Source: CAWFGS01 sp963815535
Lineage (GTDB): Bacteria; Pseudomonadota; Alphaproteobacteria; Sphingomonadales; Sphingomonadaceae
Assembly: GCA_963815535.1 (NCBI GenBank)
Contig: CAWFGS010000001.1
Span: 124,001-188,000 of the forward strand
Direction of reading: 5' to 3'
Length of the DNA stretch: 64,000 bases
Under the pieces are notes generated by a model. The model ran no database searches. It saw only the letters and a program-made list of their open reading frames with translations, and was not told the DNA's origin. The number at the start of each line of letters is the position of its first letter. The stretch's first letter is position 1. The position numbers and the translations under genes were made by a program. Shown here in pieces: positions 1 to 11,424 of the stretch.

Positions 1-939
1 GCTGGCGATCGTGAATGCTGCAAACAGGCCATAAAGCGGCGCGTTCGGCGGCGCGCGCAACCGGGCCGCCGCATACCAGCCCCCGCCGATCAGCACCGCC
101 AGCGGCAGGATGGCGACCATGATTTTCGCATCGAACCGCCCGCCCGCTGCCCGGTCGAAAAAGGACAGGAAATTGGCATGCGCGAATGCTTGCCACTCGC
201 CCGCCAGAGTATAGCCCGACGCGACCATCGCAGTTGGGATCAATCCGGTCAGCAGCAGCCATGCGGCTGTTCTCGAATAGTCCATCGGGCCGCGCATGAA
301 TGGGCGCAACCGCCACAGCGCGAACACGCCGAACAGCACGCATTGCGGCACGACCGTATATTTTATCTGCAACGCAATGCCGCCGAGCAGCATCGCCAAA
401 CCGGCGCGTATGAGTGCCTGCCGCCGTGCCGCGAACTGCGCCGGATCATGCAGCAGCCACAGCATTGCGAGCATCAGGGGAACGTGGAAAACCTCGCTCT
501 GCCCGGACTCGCTGCCATACAGCGCCATCAGCAGGGGGTAGAGCATGGCTGCGCCCGCAGCGGTCGTTCGGTTCGTCTGCGCGCATGCCAACCGGTAAAC
601 CAGCAACGCCCCCGCCATCGTGAATGCCGTCCCCAACAATTGATAGGAGAGGGGACTTGCCAGCGTAGCCGGACCGTCCAGCAGATCGGCCATCGCGAAC
701 AGTGCGAACAGGCCCCACGGCTTACGGTCCCACAGATCGACGAACGGCCACGACCCTTGCGTCATGCCCGATCCGATCAGCGCGTATAATTGTTCGTCCA
801 TCGACGATACGGGATCGCCGAACGCGGTTGCACGGATGGCGATGACGGACAGGACTATGCCGACAAGAGGCACCCATTTCGCTGTGCCATTCGCCACCGA
901 CCGATCGGCGTGATTGGGGCTGGCGGAAATTGCGGTCAT
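1..939 (-). CDS. GT-C family membrane glycosyltransferase (ArnT/PMT-like), partial
   Basis: An open frame runs from an ATG at 939 to the left edge, giving 313 codons with no stop, so the C-terminus is missing. After a short cytoplasmic tail it has a first hydrophobic helix, then an extracytoplasmic loop with SMDEQLYALIGSG and DLWDRKPWGLF. This is the acidic DE plus D-x-K-P-G pattern of the PMT_2/ArnT class, which transfers sugars from polyprenyl-phosphate donors. At least six further hydrophobic segments follow. The gene lies 115 bases downstream of atpC on the same strand. Class is fairly sure; donor and acceptor are unknown. Confidence 0.72.
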   Translation of the reverse strand, partial: MTAISASPNHADRSVANGTAKWVPLVGIVLSVIAIRATAFGDPVSSMDEQLYALIGSGMTQGSWPFVDLWDRKPWGLFALFAMADLLDGPATLASPLSYQLLGTAFTMAGALLVYRLACAQTNRTTAAGAAMLYPLLMALYGSESGQSEVFHVPLMLAMLWLLHDPAQFAARRQALIRAGLAMLLGGIALQIKYTVVPQCVLFGVFALWRLRPFMRGPMDYSRTAAWLLLTGLIPTAMVASGYTLAGEWQAFAHANFLSFFDRAAGGRFDAKIMVAILPLAVLIGGGWYAAARLRAPPNAPLYGLFAAFTIAS

Positions 940-1054
940 GGGGCTGGGGGAACCTGTTCTGCGGGTTCCGCCACTCTATGACAACGTGGTTAACAAAGGG
1001 GTAAACGCGGCGAGGGTTTCAGACCCACAGCGCCGCATTCGCCCCGCGCGCGCG

Positions 1055-1312
1055 TCAGGCTTCGGCGTGTTCCGCCAGCACGGTCAGGCCGGTATCGCCG
1101 ACTTCCGCGAAGCCGCCGCGAACCTCGATCGTTTCGGGCGTTGCCCCTTCCGTCGCGTAGATCTGCACCGCCCCGTCGCGAATGGTGGACATGAAGGGCG
1201 CGTGCCCCTCCAGCACTCCGAATTCGCCCTCGGTTCCGGGCACCACGACCATATGCACGTCCTGCGACCGGACCTGTTTTGCGGGGGTGACGAGTTCGAA
1301 ATGAAGGGGCAT
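1055..1312 (-). CDS. atpC: ATP synthase F1 epsilon subunit
   Basis: This 85-residue protein is only the N-terminal beta-sandwich of the epsilon subunit (LHFELVTPAKQV near the start, VVVPGTEGEFGVLEGHAPFM in the middle). The helical C-terminal domain of longer epsilons, which can inhibit ATPase activity, is absent. Short epsilons of this kind are usual in sphingomonad relatives. It is the last gene of the atpHAGDC block. It sits 34 bases after a small lipoprotein gene that separates it from atpD, an unusual spacing. The frame is intact and ends in an Ala/Glu-rich tail. Confidence 0.95.
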   Translation of the reverse strand: MPLHFELVTPAKQVRSQDVHMVVVPGTEGEFGVLEGHAPFMSTIRDGAVQIYATEGATPETIEVRGGFAEVGDTGLTVLAEHAEA

Positions 1313-1346
1313 TCGGTATCCGTTTCGTTTTAGATTTGGATGAAGG

Positions 1347-1631
1347 TTACAGTCCGTTGGACTGCATTTCTTCGTCCATGCGTTTCAGTTCGGCATCCAT
1401 CTTCGCTTCCATGTCTTCGAAAGCCTCGTCGATTTCAGGGGCGCTTTCCAATATCGCGCGCTTCTCGGCGGTCGTGAACTCGGTGGAACCATCGCAGGCC
1501 CCGGCGGCGCCCTTACCGAAGAAATTGTCGCAGAACTCCGAAAACTCGGCATCTACTTCACTATCGCTCGGCCCGCACCCGGACAGCGCCACCGTCGCGG
1601 CGATCATCAGGAGCGGACGGATGGCATTCAT
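1347..1631 (-). CDS. small acidic lipoprotein inside the atp operon
   Basis: This 94-residue protein starts at an ATG that directly abuts the atpD stop (TAA then ATG), so it is very probably co-translated with atpD. It has a signal sequence with the lipobox LSGC (Cys19) and should be a lipid-anchored periplasmic protein. The mature part has two more cysteines (FCDNFFGKGAAGAC), which could form a disulfide, and an acidic Glu/Asp/Met-rich helical tail. I recognise no family. Its place between atpD and atpC suggests co-expression with ATP synthase, but a functional link is inference only. Confidence 0.75.
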   Translation of the reverse strand: MNAIRPLLMIAATVALSGCGPSDSEVDAEFSEFCDNFFGKGAAGACDGSTEFTTAEKRAILESAPEIDEAFEDMEAKMDAELKRMDEEMQSNGL

Positions 1632-3123
<1,492 letters not shown>

Positions 3124-3141
3124 GATAATATCCTGAACGTT

Positions 3142-3504
3142 TTAGGAGGGAACGTGGTGGGAATCGTGTTCGGCGCACAGCGCCTCGGGATCGGCGAGAG
3201 TCCATTCGGTTTCGCCGGCGGTCAGGGTGGCGGAATGGCGCAGATAATTCGTCTTCGCCCAGACCGAATTCGCAAATCACGTTGTCGGAACCGAGCCCGG
3301 CGCGTTTGCACACGGCGTTGCTGACGGGTTCGGCAGCAGGACAGGATGCGGCGAAGACGTGGTGAACAATTCCTGGTCGGGGGCGGGGAGGGAGGGTTCG
3401 ACCACGACAGGTTCCGCCGGTGCGGCCACGGGTTCGGGTTCCGCACCGCAAGCGGTAAGGGCGAGGACGGACAGAATAAAGGCAAACTTGTTGATCAAGG
3501 GCAT
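3142..3504 (-). CDS. small cysteine-rich lipoprotein between atpG and atpD (two frameshifts)
   Basis: The ATG at 3504 lies just after the atpG stop. The N-terminus is a lipoprotein signal with lipobox LTAC (Cys19), then a Pro/Glu/Val-rich linker ending SLPAPDQELFTT. The frame shifts near 3358, continues as FAASCPAAEPVSNAVCKRAG and VICEFGLGEDE, then shifts back near 3245 to RHSATLTAGETEWTLADPEA and ends at TAA 3142. The two shifts cancel, giving about 120 residues with four mature cysteines that could form two disulfides. I know the family only as an uncharacterised protein recurring at this place in relatives. atpD follows 18 bases later. Confidence 0.6.
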
Positions 3505-3509
3505 ACGGG

Positions 3510-4381
3510 TCACAGCGCTTCGGCTCCGGCGATAATTTCGATAAGTTCGGTGGTGATCGCGGCCTGGCGGCTGCGGTTGTATTGAATGGTCAGGTTCTGG
3601 ATCAGGTCGCCCGCATTGCGCGTGGCGTTGTCCATCGCGGTCATCGATGCGCCCTGTTCGGACGCGGCGATTTCCAGCAGCGCGCCGAAAATCTGCGTCT
3701 TGACGTAGCGGGGCAGCAATTCTTCGAGAATTTCCTCCTCGCCCGGTTCGTAATCCACGACCGCCTCGGTCGATAAAGCAGTTTCGGGGGCGGGAACGGG
3801 AATGATCTGATCGATGGTCGGGTTTTGCACCAACGCCGATTGAAACGTCGGAAACACCAGATGCGCGACGTCGAATTTGTCGGCATTCGTAAAGTTCAAT
3901 CAATTCCTCCGCGATCGCTTCGGCTTCGGCGAAACCGGGATAGCGAACGTCGCTGGTGTCGAAATGCTTGATCCACTTGCCCTGGGAAATTGCGCTTGAT
4001 CGGGGCGCGGCCTTTCTTGCCGACGAGGTAGAATTTTACCTCCTTGCCCTCGGCCTCCAGCGCGCGCGCCTTCACCCCGGCGGCCCGGACGAGATTGGCG
4101 TTGAGACCGCCGCACAAACCCTTATCCGTGTTGACCAGCACCAGCAGGTTGCGTTTGTCCGATCCGGTTCCGGCCAACAGGCGCGGGGCGCTGTCGCCCG
4201 AAACTTTCGACGCGAGCGCGGCCATGACGTCGGTCAACCGGGTGGCATAGGGGCGCGCAGCTTCCGCCGCGGCCTGCGCCTTACGCAGTTTCGCCGCTGC
4301 GACCATCTGTTTGGCCTTGGTGATCTTCTGGGTCGATTTGACCGACCCGATCCGATCTTTCAGTTCCTTGAGTGAAGCCAC
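3510..4381 (-). CDS. atpG: ATP synthase F1 gamma subunit (two frameshifts)
   Basis: Rotor-stalk subunit of F1. The N-terminus MASLKELKDRIGSVKSTQKI and the LLVLVNTDKGLCGGLNANLV segment are diagnostic, and the C-terminus has SMTAMDNATRNAGDLIQ and a long coiled-coil helix. The frame breaks near 3975 (after RNFPGQ, resuming WIKHFDTSD) and near 3890 (after EELIELYE, resuming ADKFDVAHLVF). Each is fixed by removing one base, giving about 289 residues. It is separated from atpA by about 100 bases holding a palindromic repeat. Confidence 0.93.
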
Positions 4382-4394
4382 TCTTAATTCCTGT

Positions 4395-4475
4395 CGTCAT
4401 CCCAGCGAAAGCTGGGATTGGGTTGATCTAGGTTCGACCTGGCAAAAAGCGATCCCAGCTTTCGCTGGGATGACG
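4395..4475. repeat. palindromic intergenic repeat with nested tetraloop hairpins
   Basis: Two perfect 24-base inverted arms (4395-4418 and 4452-4475) are separated by 33 bases in the atpA-atpG gap. Each arm contains its own small perfect hairpin, CCCAGC-GAAA-GCTGGG in the left arm and its complement in the right. Translated, the arms give the VIPAKAGI type of peptide typical of dispersed palindromic elements in many proteobacteria. It can form either two small hairpins or one long stem in the operon mRNA. No second copy was seen in this window. Confidence 0.8.
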
Positions 4476-4479
4476 ATGT

Positions 4480-6010
<1,531 letters not shown>

Positions 6011-6012
6011 GT

Positions 6013-6630
6013 TCAGACCTTGCTCTCAGCGTTGTTTGGTGTGGATTTCGGGGATGGTCCGACGGCGGCGTTGCCATCGGCCTTCATTGCGGTGGCCAGC
6101 GAATTCAGACGCGATCGGATCGATCCGTCGATGCGGCGCGATCCGATGGTGACGACCATGCCGCCCAACAGATCGGGATCGACATCGGCGGTCAGTTTCA
6201 CGGTGCGCCCTTCGCGAGCGGTCAATTTGTTCTTGAGTGCGGTCAGCTGATCTTCGGTCAGCGGATGCGCGCTGCTGACGGTGGCGGTGACTTCACCGCG
6301 CTGGGCCGCCGCGATGGTGCGGAACGCCGCGATCATGGCAGGCAGTTTGCCCAACCGGCGATTGGCGGCCAACACGCCGATGAACTTACGAGTGAGGGGC
6401 GTCAGGTCCAGCGTTGCGGCAACGCCGTCCATCGCGGCGGCGGCGGCGGACCGGCTGACTTGCAGATTGCCGATCAGCGCCGACAGGTCGTTCGATTCGG
6501 CCAGGGCCGCGTCCATGCGGTCCAGATCGGATTCGACGGCCGTGACGCTGCCATCATCGACGGCCAGATCGAACAGGGCCGAGGCGTAACGCCCCGCAAG
6601 GCTTGCCTGTATACCGGCGGAAATCTCCAC
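6013..6630 (-). CDS. atpH: ATP synthase F1 delta subunit
   Basis: Peripheral-stalk delta (OSCP) subunit, 205 residues, first gene of the F1 operon. Recognisable features are the N-terminal ASLAGRYASALFDLA motif, the LTRKFIGVLAANRRLGKLP core and the C-terminal DPDLLGGMVVTIGSRRIDGS. I chose the GTG at 6630 because family similarity starts there and GGGA lies upstream; the same frame is open farther upstream but without similarity. An Ala/Asn/Pro-rich tail follows the conserved core. The F0 genes are not in the window, as usual in alphaproteobacteria. Confidence 0.92.
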   Translation of the reverse strand: MEISAGIQASLAGRYASALFDLAVDDGSVTAVESDLDRMDAALAESNDLSALIGNLQVSRSAAAAAMDGVAATLDLTPLTRKFIGVLAANRRLGKLPAMIAAFRTIAAAQRGEVTATVSSAHPLTEDQLTALKNKLTAREGRTVKLTADVDPDLLGGMVVTIGSRRIDGSIRSRLNSLATAMKADGNAAVGPSPKSTPNNAESKV

Positions 6631-6866
6631 GCGTTCATCGTCCCTTTTGTCGATTGGATCGAAACTGTGCCTTATCGCGTGTGTCGGGGACATCCGTTCG
6701 GGCGTCCCGACGCGATGGCGCGCGCCTAGCATTGCGGTATCGGCGATGCAACAACCCAGCGCGCGTGTGGTTTGCGTTCGGCGGCGTTTTGCGCGAAACC
6801 CTGTACGCGGTAATGGACGCGGCCCGTAGATCGAACGGCGCGCCATCGGCCACGGAGGATAAAGCG
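6631..6866. other. divergent intergenic region between atpH and the dioxygenase gene
   Basis: About 236 bases separate the two divergent genes, so promoters for the F1 operon and for the plus-strand gene should lie here. I see no convincing coding frame, hairpin or recognisable operator. The GGAGG at about 6855-6859 is the ribosome site of the plus-strand gene. Confidence 0.5.
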
Positions 6867-7695
6867 ATGCAGACGACACCCCTGGCGCCCCAATGCGGGG
6901 TGGACGTGACCGGCATCGCATTGGCGCAGACGGATGGCGATGCGCTAATCGCGGTGCAGAACATCGTTTACGAACACGGCGTGGCGGTGTTTCGCGATCA
7001 GACCTTTTCGCCGGACGATCACATCGCCTTTGCCAAAAGATGGGGCGGGATCGACATCAACAATTATTTCCCGCTGGAAAGCACGCATCCCGAAATCGCC
7101 GTGGTCCGCAAAAGCGCGGATCAGCAAACGAATATCGGTGGGGCGTGGCACACCGATCATTCCTATGACCAGATACCGGCGATGGGTTCCATTCTGGTTG
7201 CGCGCACTTTGCCGCCCAGTGGCGGCGATACGCATTTCGCCCATATGGGCGCGGCCTACGACGCGTTGCCGCGGGATCTGCAGGATGAAATCAGCGGGTT
7301 GAAAGCCTTCCACACCGCCGATCATGTGTACAAGGCCGATGGCCTTTACGCGCAGAGCGATATGGGCGGGCGACCTGCGCGGGCAGGATATGAAAACCGG
7401 CGCGACCCATCCGATCGTTATCCGCCACCCCCATACGGGCCGCAAATTGCTGTATGTAAACAGCGCTTTCACCATCAACATCGTCGGCCGCACGCGGGAG
7501 GAAAGCCTGCCGCTGCTCAACCGGCTGTACGACGCGGCGCTGACCGGCGGCAACCAATGCGCCGTCGCCTGGCGGCCGGGATCGGTCGCGATCTGGGACA
7601 ACCGCGTCACCTGGCACAATGCCAGCAACGATTATCACGGCCATGCCCGCGAAATGCACCGGATCACTTTGAGCGGAGAAGCGATCGCGGCCTGA
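6867..7695 (+). CDS. TauD/TfdA-family Fe(II)/2-oxoglutarate dioxygenase (one frameshift)
   Basis: A 2-oxoglutarate dioxygenase of about 275 residues. It has the metal motif H-x-D in WHTDHSYDQIP, the TGATHPIVIRHPHTGRK segment, and the distal His/Arg region WDNRVTWHNAS...REMHRITLSGE. The frame shifts near 7366, where dropping one G joins SDM to AGDLRGQDMKTG. The ATG at 6867 is preferred over an in-frame ATG at 6813 because GGAGG lies 9 bases upstream. Members hydroxylate taurine, alpha-ketoacid-like or chlorophenoxy substrates. Nothing nearby points to sulfonate use, so the substrate is unknown. Confidence 0.85.
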
Positions 7696-7776
7696 ATGCG
7701 CCTGCAGGTTTGATCGCAACATTCGGGACGCCGGGCCGGCCTTCATCCCTTATGGCTTCGGGCGAAAGGAAGCGTA

Positions 7777-8836
7777 ATGGACATTGCATCAGCGCACGGG
7801 GTCGATGACGATACCGCCTGGGCAGCCGTGATGCGCCGGGACAGATCGTTCGACGGGCGGTTCGTTACCGGAGTGATGACGACCGGCATTTACTGCCGCC
7901 CATCATGCGCCGCCCGCCATCCCGACCGCGGCGAATGTGCGATTTTTCCGTGACGGGTCCGCTGCTCGCACGGCGGATTTGCGCGCCTGCAAACGGTGCA
8001 TGCCCGACGATGTCGCGCGGGACGAGCGGGCGGTGAGCGAAGCGATCGCCATGCTGCGGGGCGATGACCGGCGCGTTACCTTGTCCGCACTGGCCCGGCG
8101 AACGGGATATTCGCCGGCGCATTTCCAGCGCATCTTCAAACGCGCCGTCGGCCTTTCGCCCGCCGCCTATCGCCGGGCGCTGACGCGCGAACGTGCCGTG
8201 AATGCGCTGTCGCACGGGGCCGGGGTCACCGATGCAATTTACGATGCGGGCTATGCCGCGCCGTCGGGGTTCTATCACACGATGTCGGGGAGGATGGGCA
8301 TGTCGCCAAGCGTTTGGGCGAAGGGCGGGGCGGGGGCGACCATCCGTTGGGCAGTGGTCGATACCGATTTGGGTTCGATGTTGGTCGCCGCAACGGCCAA
8401 AGGTGTGTGTCGCCTGTCTTTCGGTGAAACCGGCGAAGACTTGCAGGCGCGTTTCCCCGCCGCCGATCTGCAACCCGCCGACGCGATTTTTTCTGCGCTT
8501 CTGAAACGGGTCGTTGCCGCAGTGGAAAGTCCGGAAACGGCGCATGACATCCCGCTCGACGTCAAAGGCACGGCCTTTCAGGAGGCGGTTTGGGATGCGC
8601 TGCGCGCCATCCCTGCGGGCGAAACCCGCTCCTACGCCCAGATTGCCGCCGCCGTCGGCAAGCCCAAGGCGGTGCGGGCGGCGGGCAGTGCGAACGGGGC
8701 GAACAACGTGGCTGTGCTGATCCCGTGTCATCGTGTGGTGCGGTCCGATGGGGGGCTGGGCGGCTATGCCTACGGAACGCGGATCAAGAGCCGGTTGCTC
8801 GCGCGCGAGGGCGGTGACGCGAACGCGGCGGATTGA
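7777..8836 (+). CDS. ada: Ada: bifunctional DNA methyl-acceptor and transcription regulator (one frameshift)
   Basis: Adaptive response protein of about 352 residues after repair of one frameshift near 7932. The N-terminal Ada zinc domain has GIYCRPSCAARHP (Cys40, Cys44) and ACKRCMPD. It accepts methyl groups from phosphotriesters, which converts the protein to an activator. An AraC-type helix-turn-helix follows (TGYSPAHFQRIFKRAVGLSP). The C-terminal O6-methylguanine methyltransferase has the active-site NVAVLIPCHRVVRSDGGLGG. AAAGGA precedes the ATG at 7777. The neighbouring dioxygenase is TauD-like, not AlkB, so no ada-alkB operon is implied. Confidence 0.92.
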
Positions 8837-8884
8837 CGGCGGGGCGGTAACCTTGTCTTTGCGATCGGCGTGCAAGGGAACCCC

Positions 8885-9823
8885 ATGACCGAACCGATTA
8901 GCGAACCGACGACCGAACCGACGCCCTTCCAATCCGATTCGGCGGACCGGCCCCTGTGGCGGCGGGTGGTCGCATTTCCGCTGGTATCGCTCGTCATTGC
9001 GCTGGGCGCAGTCGTGCTGGTCATCATGGCGGTCGCCAATCTGGTTGCGCTGATACCGGAAGGGTCGCTGGACGAAACCGTGGGCATGGCACTGGTCGCG
9101 GCGATCACCGTGATCGCGCTATGGGCCTTGAACAAGGTGCTGCTGCGCCATCTCGGCGAAATGCCGCGCGACGATTTGCCTGCCGGGTCGGCGCTGAAGG
9201 ATCTGGCGCTGGGGCTGGGCGGCGGGTTCTGGCTGATGACCATGATCGTCGGCATCGCCTTCATCCTGGGTGCCTATACGATCGAGGGCTGGGGCACGTC
9301 GAGCGATGCGGCGTTCATCGTGTTGCAGGCGGGCGTGGTCGCCGGGTTCGTGGAGGAATTGATTCTGCGCGGCATCGTGTTCCGCTTCGTCGAGGAATTG
9401 CTGGGCAGCTGGGCGGCGCTGGTCCTTTCGGCCCTGCTGTTCGGTTTCCTCCATGCGAACAATCCCAACGCATCGGTCTTTTCCAGCGTGGCCATCGCGA
9501 TCGAGGCGGGGCTGCTGCTGGGCGCGGCGTATATGTTCACGCGCAATCTGTGGCTCGCGATCGGGCTGCATGCGGGATGGAACGTGACGCAAGGGTATAT
9601 CTGGGACGTTCCGGTATCGGGCTTCGCCGTGGATGGGCTGGTCGATTCGGCGCGGTACGGCAACGATCTGCTGACCGGTGGCACATTCGGCCTGGAGGCG
9701 TCGATCATCGCGCTGGTCATCGCGACATCAGCGGGTCTGTGGTTGCTGCGCGAAGCGGTGCGGCGGGGGCACGTCATGCAGCCGTGGTGGGTGCGGCGGC
9801 GCATGGCCGCCGCCGGCGTTTAA
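8885..9823 (+). CDS. CPBP-family intramembrane metalloprotease
   Basis: A 312-residue membrane protein with about eight hydrophobic segments after a Thr/Pro/Glu-rich cytoplasmic N-terminus. It has the CPBP (Abi, type II CaaX protease-like) motifs in order: the glutamate pair and arginine in EELILRGIVFRFVEE, FGFLHANNPN, and the HAGWN motif. Such proteins cleave substrates inside the membrane; bacterial targets are mostly unknown. I chose the ATG at 8885, with AAGGGA just upstream, over an in-frame ATG at 8870. Its stop overlaps that of the converging photolyase gene at a shared TTAA. Confidence 0.85.
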   Translation: MTEPISEPTTEPTPFQSDSADRPLWRRVVAFPLVSLVIALGAVVLVIMAVANLVALIPEGSLDETVGMALVAAITVIALWALNKVLLRHLGEMPRDDLPAGSALKDLALGLGGGFWLMTMIVGIAFILGAYTIEGWGTSSDAAFIVLQAGVVAGFVEELILRGIVFRFVEELLGSWAALVLSALLFGFLHANNPNASVFSSVAIAIEAGLLLGAAYMFTRNLWLAIGLHAGWNVTQGYIWDVPVSGFAVDGLVDSARYGNDLLTGGTFGLEASIIALVIATSAGLWLLREAVRRGHVMQPWWVRRRMAAAGV

Positions 9824-11385
9824 CGCGCCCAACCGTCCTTCGCCGGGACCAGAGCGTCGAGCACCTTGGCCGCGCTGTCCAGATAGGCCGCCTGCTTGTC
9901 GTCATCCATCCGGTCCCAATTCGCATAGATGCGCCCGACGCGGTTGTTGGTTTCCAGCCGATCGCGATGCTTGACCATGAAATGCCAGTATAACGGGTTG
10001 AACGGACATGCCCCCTCGCCGGTTTTCTTCGCCGGGGAATAGACGCATTTCTTGCAGTAATCCGACATCTTGTTGATGTAATTGCCGCTGGCGGCATAGG
10101 GTTTGGACGCGAGCTTACCCCCATCGGCATACAGGATCATCGCCGCGACATTGGGCAGTTCCACCCATTCATACGCATCGGCATAGACGACCAGATACCA
10201 GTCTTCGACCGCGCGCGGCTCTATCCCGGCCAGCAGAGCGAAATTGCCCAGCACCATCAGGCGCTGGATATGGTGGGCATGGGCGTTGTCATGCGTGGAC
10301 CGGATGCAATCGGCCAGGCATCGCATGTCGGTTTCCCCGGTCCAGTAGAATTCCGGCAGCGGGCGGTCGGCATCCAGCGCATTGTCGGTCTGCAAAGCGG
10401 GCATGTACAGCCAGTAGAACCCGCGCACATATTCGCGCCAGCCGATGATCTGGCGGATGAACCCCTCCACCGCGTTCAAGGGTGCATCGCCGCTATGGTA
10501 AGCTTTCTCGGCGCGCAGGCACAAATCGAGCGGATCGAGCAGGCCCAGATTGATGGAGGTGGAAAGCATGGAGTGGAACAGATCGTCCTCCCCGTGCACC
10601 ATCGCATCCTGATATGTTCCGAAGCTGGGCAGACGTTCGGCGAAGAATGCGTCGGCTTCCTCTTCCGCCTCTTCGTGCGTGACCGGCCAGCAGAACCCGT
10701 CGAGCGATCCGAAATGATCGCCGAACCGCTCCGCGACCAGCGCGAGGACATCCTGCGTGACGGCATCGGGCTGCGGCTTGACCCGTTCGGGCGCGTTCAT
10801 GTCCTTTTTGGGCGGGGCGCGGTTTTCCTTGTCGTAATTCCACGCGCCGCCGACGGGATCGTCGCCATCCATCAGAATGCCCGTTTTGCGCCGCATATCG
10901 CGATAGAAGTTTTCTAGCCTCAGTGTCTTTCGCCCATCGGCCCAGTCGCGAAACTCCGCGATCGAACACAGAAACCGGTCGTCGGGCAGAATGGCGACGT
11001 CGCAATCGAACTTGTCGGCCCATTCGTCGATCGCCTGTTGCACTCGCCATTCGCCCGCTTCGGTAACGACGATCGCGTCGGGATCGTGCCGTTCGACTGC
11101 GCGGGCGACCTCTCCGGTGAAGCTGCCCGCATTGTCGGGATCATCCAGTTTCGTGTATTCGACGCGCCACCCCGCATCGCGCAATTCGTCCGCGAAGTGG
11201 CGCATCGCGGAAAAGATCAGCGCAATCTTCTGCTGGTGATGTTTGACGTAAGTCGCCTCGTCCCAGACCTCCATCATCAGGACGACGGTGCGATCCCGAT
11301 TGTGGTCCTGCAGCGACGCCAGCGAATGGGTCAGCTGGTCGCCCAGAATGGGGATGAGAGTGCGAACGGGCGCGGTGTCGGTCAT
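9820..11385 (-). CDS. iron-sulfur bacterial cryptochrome/photolyase (FeS-BCP, (6-4) photolyase type)
   Basis: An intact 521-residue protein of the prokaryotic (6-4) photolyase class (Agrobacterium PhrB, Rhodobacter CryB). It repairs UV (6-4) photoproducts using FAD. The N-terminal Rossmann antenna domain begins LIPILGDQLTHSL. The helical FAD domain contains the AHAHHIQRLMVLGNFALL histidine motif. Iron-sulfur ligands are visible as CLADC before it and CKKCVYSPAKKTGEGAC after it (C-x2-C-x12-C). The family normally binds a [4Fe-4S] cluster through four cysteines. Class assignment is firm; lesion specificity is by analogy. Confidence 0.92.
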   Translation of the reverse strand: MTDTAPVRTLIPILGDQLTHSLASLQDHNRDRTVVLMMEVWDEATYVKHHQQKIALIFSAMRHFADELRDAGWRVEYTKLDDPDNAGSFTGEVARAVERHDPDAIVVTEAGEWRVQQAIDEWADKFDCDVAILPDDRFLCSIAEFRDWADGRKTLRLENFYRDMRRKTGILMDGDDPVGGAWNYDKENRAPPKKDMNAPERVKPQPDAVTQDVLALVAERFGDHFGSLDGFCWPVTHEEAEEEADAFFAERLPSFGTYQDAMVHGEDDLFHSMLSTSINLGLLDPLDLCLRAEKAYHSGDAPLNAVEGFIRQIIGWREYVRGFYWLYMPALQTDNALDADRPLPEFYWTGETDMRCLADCIRSTHDNAHAHHIQRLMVLGNFALLAGIEPRAVEDWYLVVYADAYEWVELPNVAAMILYADGGKLASKPYAASGNYINKMSDYCKKCVYSPAKKTGEGACPFNPLYWHFMVKHRDRLETNNRVGRIYANWDRMDDDKQAAYLDSAAKVLDALVPAKDGWAR

Positions 11386-11424
11386 GGAAACGAAACTGCC
11401 AGGGCGGGATTCGGTGCCGATGTC

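Noticed and set aside
6867..7695. AlkB in an ada-alkB operon
   Set aside because: The dioxygenase before ada has TauD-type motifs and length and lacks AlkB features, so the adjacency to ada seems incidental.
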